Origin: Streptomyces graminilatus
GTDB lineage: Bacteria > Actinomycetota > Actinomycetes > Streptomycetales > Streptomycetaceae
Reading direction: 5' to 3'
Assembly (NCBI RefSeq): GCF_001418565.1
Contig: NZ_LIQQ01000133.1
Location: forward strand, 1 to 41,094
Length of the DNA stretch: 41,094 nucleotides
Below are positions 1 through 7,590 of the stretch, piece after piece. The notes under the pieces were generated by a model. It searched no databases and was not told the origin of the DNA. It saw only the letters and a program-made list of their open reading frames with translations. Position numbers and translations under genes: made by a program. Each line of letters begins with the position of its first letter. Positions within the stretch are counted from its first letter, which is position 1.

Positions 1-45
1 GTGCCGGGCGCCCCCGCCCTGACCAAGCCCGAGGACGCCCGATGA
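1..45 (+). CDS. 3' end of an upstream gene, probably ABC transporter subunit (partial)
   Basis: An open frame runs from the first base and ends with TGA at 43-45, giving a C-terminus that reads VPGAPALTKPEDAR. Its stop overlaps the ATG of the next gene (ATGA at 42-45), the usual sign of translational coupling in an operon. The Pro/Ala-rich tail has no recognisable domain. From the position directly ahead of an ABC-2 permease I infer an ABC transporter ATP-binding protein or a second permease, but nothing inside the window proves it. Confidence 0.6.
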   Translation: MPGAPALTKPEDAR

Positions 46-917
46 GCACGCCCCAGCAGCCCCCGACGCAGCAGTCGGCACCACAGGCCGCGCCCGACTG
101 GCAGGCGGCGGCGCCCGGCACCTCGTACGCCCCTTACACCTCGCCGATCCCGATCACGCGCACGCACCTCGGTCATGCCCTCGCCTCCGAGTGGACGAAG
201 ATCAGGTCGGTGCGCTCCACGATCTGGACGCTCGGGGTGTTCCTGCTGCTCGTCATCGGCATCGGCATGCTGGTCGCCGCGCAGACGACCACCGAGGACT
301 TCGGGAAGGTGCCGTACACGATCCCCGCGTTCTTCGGGCTGGTCCTCGGGCAGATCTGCCTGATCACGCTGGGCGTGCTGGTCGTCTCCTCGGAGTACGG
401 CACGGGCATGATCCGTACGACGTTCACCGCCTCGCCGCAGCGCCATCGGGTGCTCGCCGCGAAGCTGATCATCTTCTTCGCGGTCGCGTTCGTGGTGTCC
501 GCGTTCGCGATCGGTTTCGTCGGCCTGGTGACCGAGTCGATGCACACCGGAGACGGCGGCGAGGCGTGGGGCGGCTCGGTCGTCATGGGCGCGCTGTACG
601 TCTCGCTGCTCGGGGTGCTCGCCCTCGCGGTCGGCTCGATGCTGCGGCACTCGGCGGGCGCGATCACGGCGATGCTGGGGCTGGTCCTGGTGCCGGCGAT
701 CCTGCCCGGGTTCCTGATGCTGTCCGAGGGCATGCGGACGATCGCCGAGAAGATGATGGAGTACAACGCGCCCAGCGCCCTCGCCAAGATCTTCGGGCTG
801 GGCGGCGAGGACGGCAGCGGCGGCGCCGGCGGTGGCGCTCAGCTCGGTCTGCTCGCCGGGGTGACCGCGGCGGCCATCGCGGGCGCCTTCGTGCTGCTGG
901 ACCGCCGGGACGTGTGA
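42..917 (+). CDS. ABC-2 type transporter permease
   Basis: This 291-residue integral membrane protein looks like the permease half of an ABC-2 family exporter. A Pro/Gln/Ala-rich cytoplasmic N-terminus (about residues 1-45) is followed by the short motif ASEWTKIRSVRST, which typically precedes the first membrane helix in actinobacterial ABC-2 permeases. About six hydrophobic segments follow (near residues 63-80, 95-118, 140-165, 178-200, 205-228 and 268-286), ending in the conserved short tail LLDRRDV. A Gly-rich linker lies before the last helix. The ATG overlaps the preceding stop by four bases, so it is probably co-translated with its ATPase partner. The substrate cannot be read from the sequence. 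Confidence 0.85.
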   Translation: MSTPQQPPTQQSAPQAAPDWQAAAPGTSYAPYTSPIPITRTHLGHALASEWTKIRSVRSTIWTLGVFLLLVIGIGMLVAAQTTTEDFGKVPYTIPAFFGLVLGQICLITLGVLVVSSEYGTGMIRTTFTASPQRHRVLAAKLIIFFAVAFVVSAFAIGFVGLVTESMHTGDGGEAWGGSVVMGALYVSLLGVLALAVGSMLRHSAGAITAMLGLVLVPAILPGFLMLSEGMRTIAEKMMEYNAPSALAKIFGLGGEDGSGGAGGGAQLGLLAGVTAAAIAGAFVLLDRRDV

Positions 918-931
918 TTCACCCGGATGTG

Positions 932-960
932 TGAACTCCCCCGGGCGACGGGCGAGTTCA
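932..960. terminator. Hairpin between convergent genes
   Basis: Inverted repeat TGAACTC (932-938) and GAGTTCA (954-960), continued after one mismatch by CCCG (940-943) and CGGG (949-952), with a five-base loop. It lies just past the end of the permease gene and includes the stop codon of the convergent gene, so it could stop transcription from both sides. There is no U-tract, which is common for Streptomyces terminators. Confidence 0.55.
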
Positions 961-1308
961 GAACCTCGGTGCGTTACGGGACCGCTGCACCCGCGTGGTG
1001 CGGCGGTCCTTCGCGTTCCAGCACGCCTTGTGCCAGTGCCGCCGGTCGTCCACACCCGCGTGCTCGGCCCAGGCGACCACGTGCGGGACGCCGGACGGGA
1101 TCAACTGGTCGCAGCCGGGGCAGCGGTACGTCTTGCCCTGGGCACCGGAGCCCGCCACATGCCGGACGTTCCAGCTCTCGCCCTGCCAGCTCTCCGAGGA
1201 CTGGAAGCCGCCGTAGCGGCCCGAGTCGTCCTCGTCGGCGGGCCGGCCGCCGGAGGAGTCGCCGGAGCCTTGGGGGCGGTTGCGACGCGGGGACACAGGA
1301 CACCTCAC
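958..1308 (-). CDS. Small conserved protein with a Cys/His zinc-site-like motif
   Basis: A 116-residue protein with a basic, Ser/Gly/Asp-rich N-terminus (about residues 1-45) and a compact C-terminal part. The latter contains CPGC, then a His in PHVVAW, then RHWHKACW. The spacing of two Cys, a His and a second His/Cys cluster looks like a metal-binding fold distantly reminiscent of HNH or treble-clef modules. No catalytic triplet can be assigned with certainty. Homologues in Streptomyces are often labelled ATP/GTP-binding protein, but I see no P-loop here. The gene is convergent with the ABC permease and divergent from the flavin oxidoreductase. Function unknown. Confidence 0.7.
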   Translation of the reverse strand: MRCPVSPRRNRPQGSGDSSGGRPADEDDSGRYGGFQSSESWQGESWNVRHVAGSGAQGKTYRCPGCDQLIPSGVPHVVAWAEHAGVDDRRHWHKACWNAKDRRTTRVQRSRNAPRF

Positions 1309-1530
1309 GGAGCGGTTCAGGGGGCACTTGACCCCTCCAGCCTACGCGGCGCGATCCGGGGTAGAGGTAAGTCAGGAGCTGCCATCGGCACCCCGGCCTC
1401 TCCGCGCCCGGCCGCGCGATTCTGCAGACAATCCGCCTATCTCTCCGCCAAGCCGTGACTTCGTCACGTGTCGAGCGGTTATGCCGTGCGGGGGAGCTCC
1501 GTGTCGGGGCCTAGGAAGCAGGAAAGAGCA

Positions 1531-2559
1531 ATGCGCGTAGGAAGCTTTGTGCTGGCGGCCCAGTTCCCGGGCCAGGGCCAGGGGGAGGCGCTGCACCGGG
1601 CGGTCAGGTCGGCCGAGGTCGCCGAGGAGGCGGGGCTCGACACGGTCTGGCTGGCCGAGCACCACTTCGTGCCGTACGGCACCTGCCCGTCCGCGACCAC
1701 CCTGGCCGCCCTGCTGCTGGGCCGCACCCGGCGCATCCGGATCGGTACGGCGGTGAGCGTACTGCCGACCACCCACCCCGTGGCCCTCGGTGAACAGGCC
1801 GCGCTGCTGCATGTGACGTCCGGCGGGCGGTTCACGCTGGGCGTGGGGCGCGGCGGGCCGTGGGTCGACCTGGAGGTGTTCGGGACGGGCCTCGACGCGT
1901 ACGAGAAGTCGTTCCCGGAATCACTCGATCTGCTGGTCCGCTGGCTGCGCGAACCGTCCGTGTCGGCCGGCGGCGACCGGTTCAGCTTCCGCGAAGTGCC
2001 CGTCGTACCAAGGCCGTCGGAGTCGCTGACGGACACCGCGGGGCCGGAGGTCGTCGTCGCGTGCACCTCGCCGTCGAGTGTGCGGCTGGCCGCCGAGCGC
2101 GGACTGCCGATGCTCCTCGGGATGCATGTCGGGGACGAGGAGAAGGCCGAGATGGTCGCCCTGTGGCGGCAGTCGGCGCGCGCGGCCGGACGAGACGAGG
2201 ACGAGATCCGGGGTGCCGCCCATGTGTCGGCGGGCGTCTGCCAGATCGCGGACCGGCGCACGGACGCGGTCGAGACGCTGATGAAGGCGATGCCGGGCTG
2301 GCTGCGACAGGGGCTGGAAGCGCATGTCACGGTGGACGGCAGGGCCCGTTCGATGCGGGATCCGGTGGCGTACACCGAACTCCTCTGCGGGCTGCACCCG
2401 GTGGGCACGCCCAGGCTGTGCGCCGACCGGCTCGCGGCGACCTCGGAACGGACGGGCATCTCACGGTTCGCCCTGCTAATCGAGGGGTCCGGCGACCTCG
2501 CGGCCACCGAGGACAACGTACGGCGGCTGGGGACCGAGGTGCTCGCCCAACTGCGCTGA
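1531..2559 (+). CDS. LLM class (luciferase-like) flavin-dependent oxidoreductase
   Basis: A 342-residue protein of the bacterial luciferase-like superfamily. The N-terminal strand MRVGSFVLAAQFPGQ, the helix-strand unit ending in TVWLAEHHF (about residues 38-46) and the segment RIRIGTAVSVLPTTHPV match the TIM-barrel core that binds FMN or F420. The Gly-rich TLGVGRGG at about residues 103-110 is also typical. I start at ATG 1531 because AGGAAAG lies a few bases upstream. An in-frame GTG at 1468 would add 21 residues without family character. It stands alone between a divergent and a convergent gene. The substrate and the choice of cofactor (FMN or F420) cannot be decided from sequence. Confidence 0.87.
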   Translation: MRVGSFVLAAQFPGQGQGEALHRAVRSAEVAEEAGLDTVWLAEHHFVPYGTCPSATTLAALLLGRTRRIRIGTAVSVLPTTHPVALGEQAALLHVTSGGRFTLGVGRGGPWVDLEVFGTGLDAYEKSFPESLDLLVRWLREPSVSAGGDRFSFREVPVVPRPSESLTDTAGPEVVVACTSPSSVRLAAERGLPMLLGMHVGDEEKAEMVALWRQSARAAGRDEDEIRGAAHVSAGVCQIADRRTDAVETLMKAMPGWLRQGLEAHVTVDGRARSMRDPVAYTELLCGLHPVGTPRLCADRLAATSERTGISRFALLIEGSGDLAATEDNVRRLGTEVLAQLR

Positions 2560-2612
2560 ACACCCGGCTACGAAAGCACCTGGCCGCCGAGAGCACCCGG
2601 CTGCCGCGGGGA

Positions 2613-2659
2613 GCTTGCCGCCCCGTACAGAAACACCTCCCGCGTACGGAGCGGCAAGC
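2613..2659. terminator. Hairpin between convergent genes
   Basis: GCTTGCCGC (2613-2621) pairs with GCGGCAAGC (2651-2659), and inside it CGTAC (2624-2628) pairs with GTACG (2644-2648), with a 2x2 internal loop. It lies in the 114-base gap between the convergent oxidoreductase gene and the 130-residue protein gene, so a bidirectional terminator is the natural reading. Confidence 0.6.
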
Positions 2660-2673
2660 CGGTGCCCCTCGCC

Positions 2674-3066
2674 TCAGCAGTCCCGGAATTCCGGGGACTG
2701 GTTCAGCAGTTGGCTGCGCACCGAGGTGAAGCGGTCCAGCTTGACGTCAACTGACGCGTCCAGCGGGAACACCGCCACCCGGTGGCAGTTCTGGAAGGCC
2801 AGCCGCACACCGAAGTGCCGCTGCAGGGCGCCGCGTATCGCGTCACTCGCCAGCGCACGCAGCAACTGGCCTCGTGCCTGCTCGTCCGGCGGCGGCGTCT
2901 GGTTGTCGGCGAAGTCTCCGCCGTCCACCTTCAGCTGGGCCACCAGGGAGCTGATCATCTCCCATGCGTAGGGCAGGGAGTTCCGGACGCAGTCGACGAA
3001 GGCGGCTTCGTCGACCTCGCCTCGCTCGGCCTGTTCGAGTAGGGCCGGTGAGACGTCGAGCGACAT
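2674..3066 (-). CDS. SCO5389-family conserved actinobacterial protein, function unknown
   Basis: A 130-residue soluble protein without signal peptide or membrane segment. It begins MSLDVSPALLEQAERG and has an acidic N-terminal half, the segment NSLPYAWEMISSLVAQL near residues 29-45, and a C-terminal part with FGVRLAFQNCHRVAVFPL and a terminal Asp-Cys. I recognise it as the small protein conserved next to nucS in streptomycetes (SCO5389 family). No enzymatic motif is evident. It is transcribed divergently from nucS across a 298-base gap. The shared neighbourhood may be only positional conservation. Confidence 0.75.
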   Translation of the reverse strand: MSLDVSPALLEQAERGEVDEAAFVDCVRNSLPYAWEMISSLVAQLKVDGGDFADNQTPPPDEQARGQLLRALASDAIRGALQRHFGVRLAFQNCHRVAVFPLDASVDVKLDRFTSVRSQLLNQSPEFRDC

Positions 3067-3364
3067 GAGTTCTCCTCTCGCACCCCCGGGTCGCAGGGGT
3101 CGCCGGACAGGGAAAGGGAGCCCGCGAAACTGAGCACGCTCCGTAGATGCATCGCGACCTCCCGGTTACTACCGTAGGCAACGGACCGTGACGGCACCAG
3201 GAAAACGCGGATAGAGGACCGGTCAAGAGCGTCCCAGTAGGCACACAATCAGCCAACAACGAACAGTTGCCCCTGGCATGTTCCATCGGCCCACGATGCC
3301 CGGTAAGCACCTCTGAGGTGGGCGAATCGCGTGGAACACCGCGCGTCGAGTAGCGTTGCCGACC
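3067..3364. other. Divergent intergenic region upstream of nucS
   Basis: This 298-base gap separates the starts of the SCO5389-family gene (minus) and nucS (plus) and must hold both promoters. I see no open frame with coding character in it. It is less GC-rich than its surroundings, for example around 3160-3180 and 3240-3275. Apart from the -10-like hexamer near 3351 no motif is strong enough to name. Confidence 0.5.
3351..3356 (+). promoter_or_regulatory. Candidate -10 box for leaderless nucS mRNA
   Basis: TAGCGT lies eight bases before the nucS ATG at 3365, and there is no Shine-Dalgarno sequence in between. This spacing would place the transcription start at or near the A of the start codon, so nucS may be translated from a leaderless transcript, which is common in Streptomyces. 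No convincing -35 hexamer is visible 17-19 bases upstream. Confidence 0.35.
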
Positions 3365-4036
3365 ATGCGTCTCGTCATTGCGCGCTGTTCCGTGGACTAC
3401 GCGGGCCGGCTCACCGCTCATCTCCCGTCGGCCCCCCGCCTCATCCTGGTCAAGGCTGACGGCAGCGTCTCGATCCACGCGGACGACCGCGCCTACAAGC
3501 CTCTCAACTGGATGTCTCCGCCCTGCACGTTGAAGGAGGGGGCCGGAGAAGAGGAGGGGATCTGGACCGTCATCAACAAGGCGGGCGAGAAGCTCATCAT
3601 CACGATGGAGGAGATCCTCCACGATTCCTCGCACGAACTGGGCGTGGATCCCGGCCTGATCAAGGACGGCGTGGAAGCACACCTCCAGGAACTCCTCGCC
3701 GACCGCATCGAGACCCTCGGCGAGGGCTACACCCTCATCCGCCGCGAGTACATGACGGCCATCGGCCCGGTGGACATCCTGTGCCGTGACTCCGAGGGCG
3801 CGACGGTCGCGGTGGAGATCAAGCGGCGCGGCGAGATCGACGGCGTGGAGCAACTCACGCGCTATCTGGAACTGTTGAACCGCGACCCGCATCTCGCGCC
3901 GGTCCGCGGCATCTTCGCCGCCCAGGAGATCAAGCCCCAGGCCCGGGTCCTCGCCACGGACCGGGGCATCGGCTGCGCGGTACTGGACTACAACGCGCTG
4001 CGCGGCATCGAGGACGACAAACTCCGGCTGTTCTGA
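3365..4036 (+). CDS. nucS: Endonuclease NucS (EndoMS), non-canonical mismatch repair
   Basis: A 223-residue homologue of NucS/EndoMS, the mismatch-specific endonuclease that replaces MutS-MutL in most actinobacteria and many archaea. The N-terminal dimerisation and DNA-binding half begins [15 protein letters not shown]. The C-terminal RecB-like nuclease domain has the catalytic set GPVDILCRD (Asp137), then VAVEIKRRG (Glu151, Lys153). The protein ends in LRLF, matching the C-terminal sliding-clamp-binding peptide known for the family. I start at ATG 3365 rather than TTG 3356 because the family begins MRLV. It is monocistronic, divergent from the SCO5389-family gene and convergent with the STAND-like gene behind a strong palindrome. 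Confidence 0.95.
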   Translation: MRLVIARCSVDYAGRLTAHLPSAPRLILVKADGSVSIHADDRAYKPLNWMSPPCTLKEGAGEEEGIWTVINKAGEKLIITMEEILHDSSHELGVDPGLIKDGVEAHLQELLADRIETLGEGYTLIRREYMTAIGPVDILCRDSEGATVAVEIKRRGEIDGVEQLTRYLELLNRDPHLAPVRGIFAAQEIKPQARVLATDRGIGCAVLDYNALRGIEDDKLRLF

Positions 4037-4070
4037 CGTCTGTTCACTCCAACAGGAGACTGGTACGGCT

Positions 4071-4119
4071 TGGTCGCACGGCTTGGCTGTACGGCTCGGT
4101 CGTACGGCTCGGTCGTACG
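4071..4119 (+). repeat. 13-bp imperfect tandem repeat
   Basis: Four adjoining copies of a 13-base unit are visible just after nucS: TGGTCGCACGGCT, TGGCTGTACGGCT, CGGTCGTACGGCT, then a partial CGGTCGTACGC. The array runs directly into the long palindrome at 4119. It is non-coding and may be slippage DNA or a recognition array. Confidence 0.7.
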
Positions 4120-4162
4120 CGGAAGGGGGCGGGCCCGTAGCTACGGGCCCGCCCCCTTCCGC
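4119..4162. terminator. 44-bp perfect palindrome, bidirectional terminator
   Basis: Bases 4119-4140 and 4141-4162 are exact reverse complements (22-bp arms, no spacer, outer sequence GCGGAAGGGGGC and centre GTAGCTAC). It lies between the convergent ends of nucS (4036) and the STAND-like gene (4196). Very high stem GC content and symmetry fit a bidirectional intrinsic terminator. Confidence 0.8.
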
Positions 4163-4195
4163 ATGCCTTCCTCGCTCGCTCTCCCCGTGCCGCCG

Positions 4196-6811
4196 TCAGA
4201 TCACCGGCGAACCGGTGTCGTCGGCCGGGGCGCTCGCCGATTCACTCGCCGTCTCGGTCTGGATGGGGCTGGTGGCGGGGCCGCTGGCCGAGTTGGTGGT
4301 CTCCGGGGCGGTCGGCGTCCCCGTCGGTTCCTCGGTCGGCCCGGTCGGGGTCTCTGTCGGTGTCGACGTCCCCGGGTCGGTCGGAGTGGGCGTGGGAGAG
4401 CCGGGCGTCTCGGAGGGCGGTGTCGACGACGGAGTCAACGAGGGCTTGGGCGACGGACCGCCGCTGGTCTCCCCGCCCCCCGGCGTCTTCGTCCCCGTGG
4501 GCTCGTCCGTCGGCTTCGCGTCGTCCGTGGGCGGGGGCGTCGGGTCGTCCGAGGTGCCCATCGTGCCGTCGGGGCCCGGGTCGGTCGGCCGGCTGGTGGC
4601 CGTACCGGTGTCGCCGTTGTCGCCGTCGCCGTTGTTGGCCTTGTCCGCGCCCAGGCTGTCGTCGTCGCCGCCCGGACTGGCGGACGGGTTCACGCCGACC
4701 TGACCGGACGGCGCGTCGGTGTGGTTCGAGGTCGCGCCCAGTGTCACCACCGTGCCCAGGACGGCCGCGAGCAGGGCGCCCGCGCCGACCGCCACGAGGT
4801 TGCGCCGGGCCCCGCCCACGAGCCGCTTGACGGCCGAGACCTTGTGCGCCCCGCCGCCCCCGGACGGCGACGCGATGACCGTGGCCGGGAAGTCACCGCC
4901 CCCGTAGCCGTAACCGGAAGCGGAAGCCGAACCGGAACCGAGGGGCGACGGCTTGAGCGGCGGGTAGCCCGTGGCGCCGAAGGCGGCCGGGACCCCGCCG
5001 GGCGGCGACGCCGACTCCTCGTGCCGTGCGTCCGGCCGCTCCTCGCCCGCCGTGCGGACCGGGCCGGAGCCGAGGCCGGGGGTGTCGCCGGACCGGTCGG
5101 CGACCAGGGTGAGGGCGCGGCGGCCGGCGACCGTGCCGCGCTTGTCGGCGACGGCGGCGCGCAGGCCGATCGCGGCCTCCAGTTCGGCGCGGGCCATGTC
5201 GAGCTGTTCGCCGCAGAGCGCGAGGATGCCCAACTCGTGGCGGAAATAAGCCTGTTCCGAGATGTCCCCGGCGAGCCGGGCGGCCTCGGCACCGTAGTGC
5301 AGGACGGTTTCCCAGGCGCTCCAGTACAGGCCGGCCGCGAAGGCGGGCGCCGCCGTGCGGGCCAGCCGTACGGCCGTGCTCTCCCCGTCCGCTTCCTCGC
5401 CCTCCCCCGGCGGCGCGGTCGCGGGGACCAGGACGGCGAGGGCGGCGAGCAGGGCGTCGGCCTCGGCGGAGACCCGCTCGGGGGTCACCGACGGGTGCCC
5501 GGCCCACCAGGCGTAGTGCCGGGCCGCGGTGAACGCCCGGTCCTGGGCGTCCTCGCCGTATCCGGCGGCCTCCAGCTGGGTCCGTACGCCGGCCGCGAGC
5601 CGGTAGTGGGAGCCGACGGCGGAGACCAGGGCGCACCCGAGCAGCTCGCCGAGGGCGGCGTCCGCGTGGGTGTCGCCGACGAGCGCGGGCAGATGGGCCT
5701 GGTGGGGCACCTCGCCGCCGAGCGCGACGGCGAACCGCAGGGTCTCCCGCGCGGACTCGCTTAGCCGGGACGCGAGCAGCGGCGCGGGCGCGGCACCCTC
5801 GGCGAGCGAGGGCAGCGGTACGTCGTTCTCGTCGCCCGCGTCGGCGGGCGGTGTGTCGGCCGGTGCGTCGTCGAAGACGCCGAACTCGTCGACGGCGTGG
5901 GCGGTGGCGCGCTGGCCGTCGCGCTGCCTGAGCAGGGCGCCGGCCTGGACGAACCGCAGGGGCAGGCCCTCGGACTCGAACCAGAGGTCGCCGGCCCAGT
6001 TGGCCTCCTCCTCGGTGAGGACGCGGCCGACGGCACGCTCCAGGAGTTCCAGGCCGCCGGACCGGTCGAGTCCGTCGAGGAACAGTTCCTCGATCAGCGC
6101 GCCGGCGGACGGCGCGGGCACGTCGGGGGTGGCGCTGATCAGGAAGGCGCACTCGGGGGTCGCGTCGAGGAGTTCGTCGAGCGCGGCCCCGCCGAACTCC
6201 ACGTCGTCGAGGACGACGACCGCGCCGACCTCGCGGACGAGGGCGAGCAGTTCGTCCGGATCCGGCCGGTACAGGGGTGCGCCGTAGACGGCGTGGAAGA
6301 GGTCGTGGAGGAGGTCCGCCGAGGTGCGGTGGAGGCCGGTGAGGCGGACCACTCCGTCGGGGGCGAGGTCCGCGCAGTCGGCGGCGACGGCGTCGAGGAG
6401 CCTGGTGCGGCCGGATCCGGCGGGGCCGGTCAGGCGTACGGAGCGGCCACGGGCCAGCAGCCGCACCAGCCGTTCGCGCTCGCCGTCGCGCTCCAGGAGC
6501 GGCAGTTCCGGCCGGGCGGGTCCGGGCGGTACGGGTGGCGTGGCGGCGCGGGTGATCTCGGCGCGCTCGGCCGCCGTGAACTTGGCGGGCCGGCCGGGCC
6601 GTTCGCCGGGCGGGCAGACCTCTATCTCGCTGCCGTCGACGGGGTTGACGGTGAGCAGGTAGTCGCCCGAGACGAGCTGCGCCGTGCGGGCGAGCGCGGG
6701 CGTGTGCTGGCCGAAATCGGATGTGAGGGCGTCGCGAGGCGGGCGCTGCCGTGGCGTGGTGCCGTCGGCGTCATGGCCGTACTCCTCGGAGCCCTGGTTG
6801 TTCGGGTCCAT
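4196..6811 (-). CDS. STAND-like ATPase with one membrane helix and Pro/Thr-rich extracellular tail
   Basis: An 871-residue multidomain protein. Residues 1-105 are polar. An ATPase module follows with a P-loop-like GPAGSGRT (about 129-136) and a Walker B strand AVVVLDDVEF (about 197-206), then an NB-ARC/STAND-like helical part with the segment ESEGLPLRFVQAGALLRQ. A helical TPR-like stretch follows, including YFRHELGILALCGEQLDMA. One hydrophobic helix (about 671-692) leads into a 179-residue Pro/Thr/Ser/Asp/Gly-rich tail with no fold. The Walker A lysine is arginine, so ATP binding may be weak or lost. I start at ATG 6811 because upstream sequence loses coding character. The topology implies a cytoplasmic sensor or ATPase anchored by a wall-spanning tail. 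The adjacent STAS gene suggests signalling, but that is inference. Confidence 0.8.
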   Translation of the reverse strand: MDPNNQGSEEYGHDADGTTPRQRPPRDALTSDFGQHTPALARTAQLVSGDYLLTVNPVDGSEIEVCPPGERPGRPAKFTAAERAEITRAATPPVPPGPARPELPLLERDGERERLVRLLARGRSVRLTGPAGSGRTRLLDAVAADCADLAPDGVVRLTGLHRTSADLLHDLFHAVYGAPLYRPDPDELLALVREVGAVVVLDDVEFGGAALDELLDATPECAFLISATPDVPAPSAGALIEELFLDGLDRSGGLELLERAVGRVLTEEEANWAGDLWFESEGLPLRFVQAGALLRQRDGQRATAHAVDEFGVFDDAPADTPPADAGDENDVPLPSLAEGAAPAPLLASRLSESARETLRFAVALGGEVPHQAHLPALVGDTHADAALGELLGCALVSAVGSHYRLAAGVRTQLEAAGYGEDAQDRAFTAARHYAWWAGHPSVTPERVSAEADALLAALAVLVPATAPPGEGEEADGESTAVRLARTAAPAFAAGLYWSAWETVLHYGAEAARLAGDISEQAYFRHELGILALCGEQLDMARAELEAAIGLRAAVADKRGTVAGRRALTLVADRSGDTPGLGSGPVRTAGEERPDARHEESASPPGGVPAAFGATGYPPLKPSPLGSGSASASGYGYGGGDFPATVIASPSGGGGAHKVSAVKRLVGGARRNLVAVGAGALLAAVLGTVVTLGATSNHTDAPSGQVGVNPSASPGGDDDSLGADKANNGDGDNGDTGTATSRPTDPGPDGTMGTSDDPTPPPTDDAKPTDEPTGTKTPGGGETSGGPSPKPSLTPSSTPPSETPGSPTPTPTDPGTSTPTETPTGPTEEPTGTPTAPETTNSASGPATSPIQTETASESASAPADDTGSPVI

Positions 6812-7033
6812 AAGGTTCAAGCCCCCCAAAAGCGTCGTGTGCGGGTCGACAGGACCCAGGCCCCTCCCGGCCTTGCCGCACACTGCGCTGTCGCTTCTGG
6901 TCCGGACCCGCTCATGGGATTTAGGCGGCGGGCGACCGAACCCTAAACCTTCGCACAGTATCCATGACAGGCCGGGGTACCGCGCCGTCCGAGAGGTCAC
7001 GGTCTCGTGAGGATTGTGCGAACTGTGTCTTTT

Positions 7034-7051
7034 CCGGGGAATGGCCCCCGG
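7034..7051 (-). terminator. Weak hairpin downstream of the STAS gene
   Basis: CCGGGG (7034-7039) and CCCCGG (7046-7051) can pair across a six-base loop, 40 bases past the STAS stop codon. There is no U-tract on the minus strand. The rest of the 278-base gap 6812-7089 shows no gene and should contain the promoter of the STAND-like gene. Confidence 0.3.
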
Positions 7052-7089
7052 GCCCCCGGCGGAAGAGCAGCTCAGCCGGGGTGTGGCCG

Positions 7090-7413
7090 TCACACTCGGG
7101 GCAGTGACTCCACCCCGATGCCGCCCTCGATCGCCAGGATCCGGTGCAGCCGGGTGGCCACCAGCAAACGCTGCATCTGCGGTGGTACGTCGCGCAGCAC
7201 GAGCCGTCTGCCGCACCGCCCGCATCGCCGGTGGGCCCCCATGATCACCCCGAGTCCGGTGGCGTCCCAGGAGTCCAGCCCGGACAGGTCGAGCACCAGA
7301 TCGCCGACGCCCGTGTCGACGGCCGTGTGCAGGACCGTACGGGCGTCCGCCGCGCTGCGGACGTCGAGGCGGCCCCCGACGACCAGCTCGGCGTGGTCGC
7401 CCCTGATGTACAT
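7090..7413 (-). CDS. STAS-domain protein (anti-sigma factor antagonist-like)
   Basis: A 107-residue single STAS domain beginning MYIRGDHAELVVGGRLDV. The conserved core LVLDLSGLDSWDATGLGVIMG (about residues 52-72) is the SpoIIAA-type loop. Where the phosphorylatable Ser of classical antagonists sits (DSSGLG), this protein has Thr (DATGLG), which could still be phosphorylated. A Cys pair in RRCGRCGRR is unusual for the fold. The start is ATG 7413, preceded by GGGAG at five bases. Longer readings to 7518 have no family support. It would act by binding an anti-sigma or switch kinase, but the partner is not encoded nearby. It lies 278 bases upstream of the STAND-like gene on the same strand. Confidence 0.85.
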   Translation of the reverse strand: MYIRGDHAELVVGGRLDVRSAADARTVLHTAVDTGVGDLVLDLSGLDSWDATGLGVIMGAHRRCGRCGRRLVLRDVPPQMQRLLVATRLHRILAIEGGIGVESLPRV

Positions 7414-7590
7414 ATGCGCTCCCGTGAGTGCGTGTCGTGCTCCGCGTCGGTAGGTGATGCAACGTCTGACTGCCCGAGGGGCGGTCAGGTTGCCGTCTGT
7501 GAGCGAACCGATACTCAATTCACCCCACAGGGTGACACCCCAGGGGTTCGTGCGGTTTCCGTGCCTGTTGACTACGTGCGGTACCGCTAG

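Noticed and set aside
1455..1469. CGTGACTTCGTCACG palindrome upstream of the flavin oxidoreductase
   Set aside because: It could be an operator, but a 6-bp stem is frequent by chance in this GC-rich DNA and it matches no operator I know.
4070..5764. 564-codon plus-strand frame beginning next to nucS
   Set aside because: It runs through the 13-mer repeats, the terminator palindrome and then antisense to the STAND-like gene. It is Arg/Gly-rich and has no recognisable fold.
6975..6980. GGGTAC, resembling a sigma-B-type -10 on the plus strand
   Set aside because: No plus-strand gene lies downstream, since the flanking genes are both on the minus strand.
6812..7462. N-terminal extension of the STAND-like frame to 7462 (1088 codons)
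   Set aside because: The extension overlaps the STAS gene in another frame and is Arg/Pro-rich shadow sequence. The ATG at 6811 starts a stretch with normal coding character.
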